Origin: Larsenimonas rhizosphaerae
GTDB taxonomy: Bacteria > Pseudomonadota > Gammaproteobacteria > Pseudomonadales > Halomonadaceae
DNA length: 64,000 nt
Direction: 5' to 3'
Assembly (NCBI RefSeq): GCF_023700005.1
Contig: NZ_JAMLJK010000001.1
Span: forward strand, 124,001 to 188,000
Positions 60,980 to 64,000 of this stretch are shown one piece after another. A program made the translations under genes and the position numbers. The notes under the pieces are model-generated. The model searched no databases. It saw nothing but the letters and a program-made list of their open reading frames with translations, and was not told where the DNA came from. Numbering within the stretch: position 1 is the first letter of the stretch; every line of letters begins with the position of its first letter.

Positions 60980-62488
60980 ATGGATACATTAGGCTATTTG
61001 GGCCAGGGGTTCGGTGTAGCGACGACCCCCTTGAACCTGATCACGGCGCTCAGCGGTACGCTGATCGGTACCGTGGTGGGGCTGTTGCCCGGGCTTGGGC
61101 CAATCAACGGCGTGGCGCTGTTGATTCCGATCGCCTTTGCGCTGGGCCTGCCGCCGGAAACCTCGCTGATCCTGCTGGCGGCGGTCTATCTGGGCTGTGA
61201 GTACGGTGGTCGTATTTCATCGATTCTTTTGAACATTCCAGGCGAAGCCTCTGCGGTCATGACCGCGCTGGACGGCCACCCGCTGGCGCGTCAGGGCAAG
61301 GGCGGCATCGCGCTGTCGATTTCGGCGGCCGGCTCCTTTTTTGGCGGTCTGATTGCGACCATTGGCGTAACCATTTTCGCCCCGCTGCTGGCTACCTGGG
61401 CGGTAGCCTTCGGCCCGGCGGAATACTTCGTGATGATGGTATTTGCCATTGCCTGCCTGGCGGGCATGGCCGGGAACAAGCCGGTCAAGACTGGCGTGGC
61501 TGCGCTGATCGGCCTGCTGCTGTCGTGCATCGGCATCGATTCCAACAGCGGTGTCTATCGCTTCACGTTCGGAGGTCTGGGCCTGTCCGATGGTATCCAG
61601 TTCGTGGTGCTGGTGCTTGGGCTGTTCAGTATCAGTGAGATTCTGGTGCTGCTGGAGCGCACCTATTACGGGCAAACCGCACTCAAGACCAGCGGCCGTA
61701 TGATGTTCAACATGAAGGAGTTCATGTTTATCAAATGGGCCACGCTTCGCAGTGGTGTGGTGGGCTTTTTCATGGGTATTCTGCCCGGGGCCGGGGCGAC
61801 CATGGCCAGTGCCGTGGCCTACATGAGTGAAAAACGCATTGCCACTCGGGACAACCGCTTCGGCGATGGCGATCTGCGCGGTCTGGCTGCGCCGGAAACG
61901 GCCAACAGTGCTGCCGCCTGTGGCTCGATGGTGCCGATGCTGACCCTCGGGGTACCGGGGTCCGGCACCACGGCGGTCATGCTTGGGGCGCTGACGCTTT
62001 ATAACATCACGCCGGGCCCGATGCTGTTCCAGAACCAGCCCGATATCGTGTGGGGGCTGATCGCATCGCTGTTCATTGCCAACATCATGCTGGTCGTGAT
62101 GAATATTCCGCTGATCCGGGTCTTTACAAAGATTCTGGCCGTACCCTACTGGGCGCTGGTGCCGGGCATCGCCATCGTGACTGCGATCGGGGTTTACGGG
62201 GTTCACGCCACTACCTTTGATCTGTTTTTGATGATCGTTATCGGAGTGGTGGGCTACATCCTGCGCAAGTTCGACTTCCCGCTGTCAGCCATTCTGCTCG
62301 GGTTCATTCTCGGGGGCATCATGGAGCAGAACCTGCGCCGTGCGCTGTCGATCTCCAACGGTGACCTGTCCATCCTGTGGTCCAGCCCTATTACCTGGGG
62401 CGGCTGGGCGCTGGTGGCGCTGATGGTCGTGCTGCCGATATACCGGGGCTGGCGCCAGCGTCGCGCGAGGGTGCCGCTCGCGCCTTGA
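60980..62488 (+). CDS. tctA: Tripartite tricarboxylate transporter large permease
   Basis: 502 residues, about 12 hydrophobic segments. The two glycine-rich loops are typical: GTVVGLLPGLGPINGVALLI and GFFMGILPGAGATMASAVAY, plus GCEYGGRISSILLNIPGEAS and PETANSAAACGSMVPMLTLG followed by VPGSGTTAVML. It is the translocating subunit for the carboxylate bound by TctC. Ends 20 bp before a strong terminator. Confidence 0.95.
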   Translation: MDTLGYLGQGFGVATTPLNLITALSGTLIGTVVGLLPGLGPINGVALLIPIAFALGLPPETSLILLAAVYLGCEYGGRISSILLNIPGEASAVMTALDGHPLARQGKGGIALSISAAGSFFGGLIATIGVTIFAPLLATWAVAFGPAEYFVMMVFAIACLAGMAGNKPVKTGVAALIGLLLSCIGIDSNSGVYRFTFGGLGLSDGIQFVVLVLGLFSISEILVLLERTYYGQTALKTSGRMMFNMKEFMFIKWATLRSGVVGFFMGILPGAGATMASAVAYMSEKRIATRDNRFGDGDLRGLAAPETANSAAACGSMVPMLTLGVPGSGTTAVMLGALTLYNITPGPMLFQNQPDIVWGLIASLFIANIMLVVMNIPLIRVFTKILAVPYWALVPGIAIVTAIGVYGVHATTFDLFLMIVIGVVGYILRKFDFPLSAILLGFILGGIMEQNLRRALSISNGDLSILWSSPITWGGWALVALMVVLPIYRGWRQRRARVPLAP

Positions 62489-62507
62489 GCCTGCATGTCA
62501 TGCTCGG

Positions 62508-62538
62508 CAAACGAACCCGCCCTGTGCGGGTTCGTTTG
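62508..62538 (+). terminator. Terminator of the tctCBA operon
   Basis: A 13-bp perfect stem CAAACGAACCCGC/GCGGGTTCGTTTG (62508-62520 with 62526-62538) with loop CCTGT and T-rich descending arm. Confidence 0.88.
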
Positions 62539-62580
62539 CTGGTGCGGGGCCGATCTGCTGCTTGCCTTGTTCAGCCGGAA

Positions 62581-63924
62581 CTACTCTGACCGGCGCTCGG
62601 AGTCGTCGGCGTGCTCGTTCTGCCTGGAATCGTTCCGTTTAGAGCCGTTCTGCCTGTCATCTTCCTTTTCCGGGTCATCCGGGTCATCCGGGTCTTCGTA
62701 GTCGCCGTTATTGCTCTGGTTATCGTCGTTGCTGTCGTCGTTATCATCGTCGCGCTGCTCCTGAAGCCGCTTCTGGCGGAGCTGCTGGCGATAGCCGTAG
62801 GTGGCGCTGCGCACCGTTTCATCGCTCTCAAGCCCCGACCCCAGCGCACCGCCGACGGTGGCCAGCGAGGTGGCAAGCCACCCGAGCGCCCCGAACTCGA
62901 GCAACCCAATCTCGTGGCCGAGGGTTTTCCCCATGACCACCGATGGGACAAACAGGTACGCCGTGATGAAAAACAGCAGCATCAAAAACAGATAATAGAA
63001 AAGCACCCCAATGGCGAGCGTACTGAAGGTCGCGATGTTGTAGAGCTTGGCATTGGAAAACGCATCGCGGGGCCGTATCGGCTCCCACAGCCCATGGTCG
63101 ATGATGATCCAGAGCACCATGGCGATCATCGACAGCAGCATCAGCGTGAGAAAGCGCCAGGGCTCGTAGCTGTCGGCCAGGCGCCACATCGAGGGAAAGA
63201 TCATCCCGTAGGCGCCGGTCGCAAAGGCCGCCGCACCGACGCGGCGAAAGGCAGGGAAGATCGTCCAGGGGCGGTTGGCACGCACCATGCCGCCGATCAG
63301 CTTGATGTAGCCGGTGAGGCGGAAGCGGGCGATAAACCGTACATCCAGGTGGGTGTCTTTTTCGGACATATCCCGCCGGGCAAACGGCGCAACCCACTCC
63401 GACAGGCGGCGCTTGACCAGCCGTTGAGCAGCGCCTCGCTGCCAGCGCCGTGTCTTGCCATGGTAATTGCAAAACGCATCGCGGCCTTCTTTCGTGCTGC
63501 CGAAATGCAGCTCGCTGACCAGCTGAGTGATCGCTTCCTCCACGCGCTTTTCCATCGGCGAGGCACCCAGCGCCGGCTGCGACAGAATCCCGATGCCACG
63601 CGAGTGGCTGGCACTGGCGGCCAGCGGCTTGCCGTCCTGAAACAGCGGCAGGTCAGTAATGCACACCACGTAGGTCCAGTCGTGTTCCTGCTTGAAGTGC
63701 TCGGCTTCATTCATGATGTCGTCGGCGTCTTCATCGGTGCCGACCATCGGGTTGGTGATGATCTCGATGTGCCAGCCCTTGTCGCTTGCGACCTGGCTCG
63801 ACAGTCGCCTTGCCAGGCGGTCTCGCACCTTTTCGACGATGCGCGCAGGCAGTTCCGGGGCAGGTAGAAGGCCCAGGGTCCAGCCGGTCGGTTCGGCGTG
63901 GGAAGATGAGGAATCAGAAGTCAT
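62581..63924 (-). CDS. Unrecognised membrane protein with acidic low-complexity C-terminal tail
   Basis: 447 residues. The first ~210 residues are soluble (GWTLGLLPAPELPARIVEKV; YVVCITDLPLFQDGKPLAAS; an amphipathic EEAITQLVSELHFGS helix). About five hydrophobic segments follow between residues 230 and 375 (GAAAFATGAYGMIF; LTLMLLSMIAMVLWIIIDHG; IGVLFYYLFLMLLFFITAYL). The last ~70 residues are charged and repetitive: RDDDNDDSNDDNQSNNGDYE, DPDDPDDPE, then a basic/acidic mix. The DNA encoding the DPD units is itself a near-perfect 9-base repeat (about 62677-62697). I do not recognise a family; a membrane-tethered sensor or carrier is all that topology allows. Confidence 0.75.
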   Translation of the reverse strand: MTSDSSSSHAEPTGWTLGLLPAPELPARIVEKVRDRLARRLSSQVASDKGWHIEIITNPMVGTDEDADDIMNEAEHFKQEHDWTYVVCITDLPLFQDGKPLAASASHSRGIGILSQPALGASPMEKRVEEAITQLVSELHFGSTKEGRDAFCNYHGKTRRWQRGAAQRLVKRRLSEWVAPFARRDMSEKDTHLDVRFIARFRLTGYIKLIGGMVRANRPWTIFPAFRRVGAAAFATGAYGMIFPSMWRLADSYEPWRFLTLMLLSMIAMVLWIIIDHGLWEPIRPRDAFSNAKLYNIATFSTLAIGVLFYYLFLMLLFFITAYLFVPSVVMGKTLGHEIGLLEFGALGWLATSLATVGGALGSGLESDETVRSATYGYRQQLRQKRLQEQRDDDNDDSNDDNQSNNGDYEDPDDPDDPEKEDDRQNGSKRNDSRQNEHADDSERRSE

Positions 63925-64000
63925 TGGATGTTGGGTCTGTGTAGTGATTATTGTCAGAGTAACGGCCAGGCATGGCCCGCTGGTGGCATCGGGGCAGTGG

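Noticed and set aside
61217-62206. 329-codon leftward frame inside tctA
   Set aside because: Antisense of a well-conserved TctA; composition (His, Arg, Gln-rich) is that of a shadow frame.
62670-62760. Short direct repeats suggestive of a CRISPR-like array
   Set aside because: Units are nine bases, contiguous, and lie in frame within an Asp-rich coding tail; no spacers and no cas genes.
62611-63867. 418-codon rightward frame opposite the acidic-tail membrane protein
   Set aside because: The leftward frame has start, RBS context, membrane segments and normal codon bias; the rightward frame is a GC-driven shadow.

Overview
The window looks like chromosome of a moderately GC-rich gammaproteobacterium, most likely a halophile of the Halomonadaceae (Halomonas/Kushneria type). 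This is inferred from the gene repertoire: a TctCBA tricarboxylate transporter with TctDE, a TRAP-TAXI system, Pseudomonas-like GtsABC glucose uptake, a PA4872-type oxaloacetate decarboxylase, and many small uptake or catabolic operons with local regulators. No rRNA, tRNA, CRISPR array, prophage or complete insertion sequence was seen.

Layout. 1-3.4 kb: the end of a dihydroorotase-like gene, a beta-hydroxyacid dehydrogenase and a sodium:solute symporter. 3.6-6.6 kb: an NhaC antiporter / class IV aminotransferase / GntR operon behind a clear operator; the aminotransferase seems to lack its PLP lysine. 6.9-10.7 kb: a patchy region with a NERD-like membrane protein, a FrnE-like thiol oxidoreductase, a LprI-like secreted protein and a class II sirtuin, plus a decayed second copy of the sirtuin promoter and 5' end and another gene remnant. 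10.7-15.6 kb: GH3 beta-glucosidase and GPH sugar symporter, divergent from a LacI regulator across a perfect 20-bp operator. 15.5-23.2 kb: YbaY lipoprotein, YciH/SUI1, an outer-membrane barrel, oxaloacetate decarboxylase, Gfo/Idh oxidoreductase, EamA exporter, TetR with an HPP membrane protein, and an RNase J-type nuclease.

23.4-31.8 kb: two MarR regulators, a siderophore-interacting reductase, a glycolipid-binding-family protein, a small P-loop kinase, an MFS protein, a nitronate monooxygenase, an IclR regulator divergent from a monooxygenase-glyoxalase fusion plus EthD pair, and PurU. 31.9-36.1 kb: M23 peptidase, an exported DUF3237 protein, UspA, a lipoprotein and topoisomerase IB. 36.3-40.5 kb: a complete glucose-type ABC importer (gtsABC plus ATPase). 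40.8-47.6 kb: an OFA antiporter, a porin / periplasmic binding protein / diguanylate cyclase cassette that resembles a periplasm-to-c-di-GMP signalling module, and an XRE-cupin/AzlCD exporter operon with a large double-dyad operator.

47.7-52.3 kb: a TRAP-TAXI transporter followed by two tiny exported peptide genes that look like paralogues; both end in Met-Cys and both have their own terminator. 52.4-56.9 kb: Tag glycosylase, NepI-type nucleoside exporter, alpha/beta hydrolase, a nine-unit hexanucleotide repeat and LldD lactate dehydrogenase. 57-62.5 kb: TctDE divergent from TctCBA. 62.6-63.9 kb: an unrecognised membrane protein with a highly acidic tail. The least explained items are the paired micro-peptides, the porin/PBP/cyclase cassette, the lysine-less aminotransferase and the decayed sirtuin copy. 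All family calls were made by reading motifs, without database searches.
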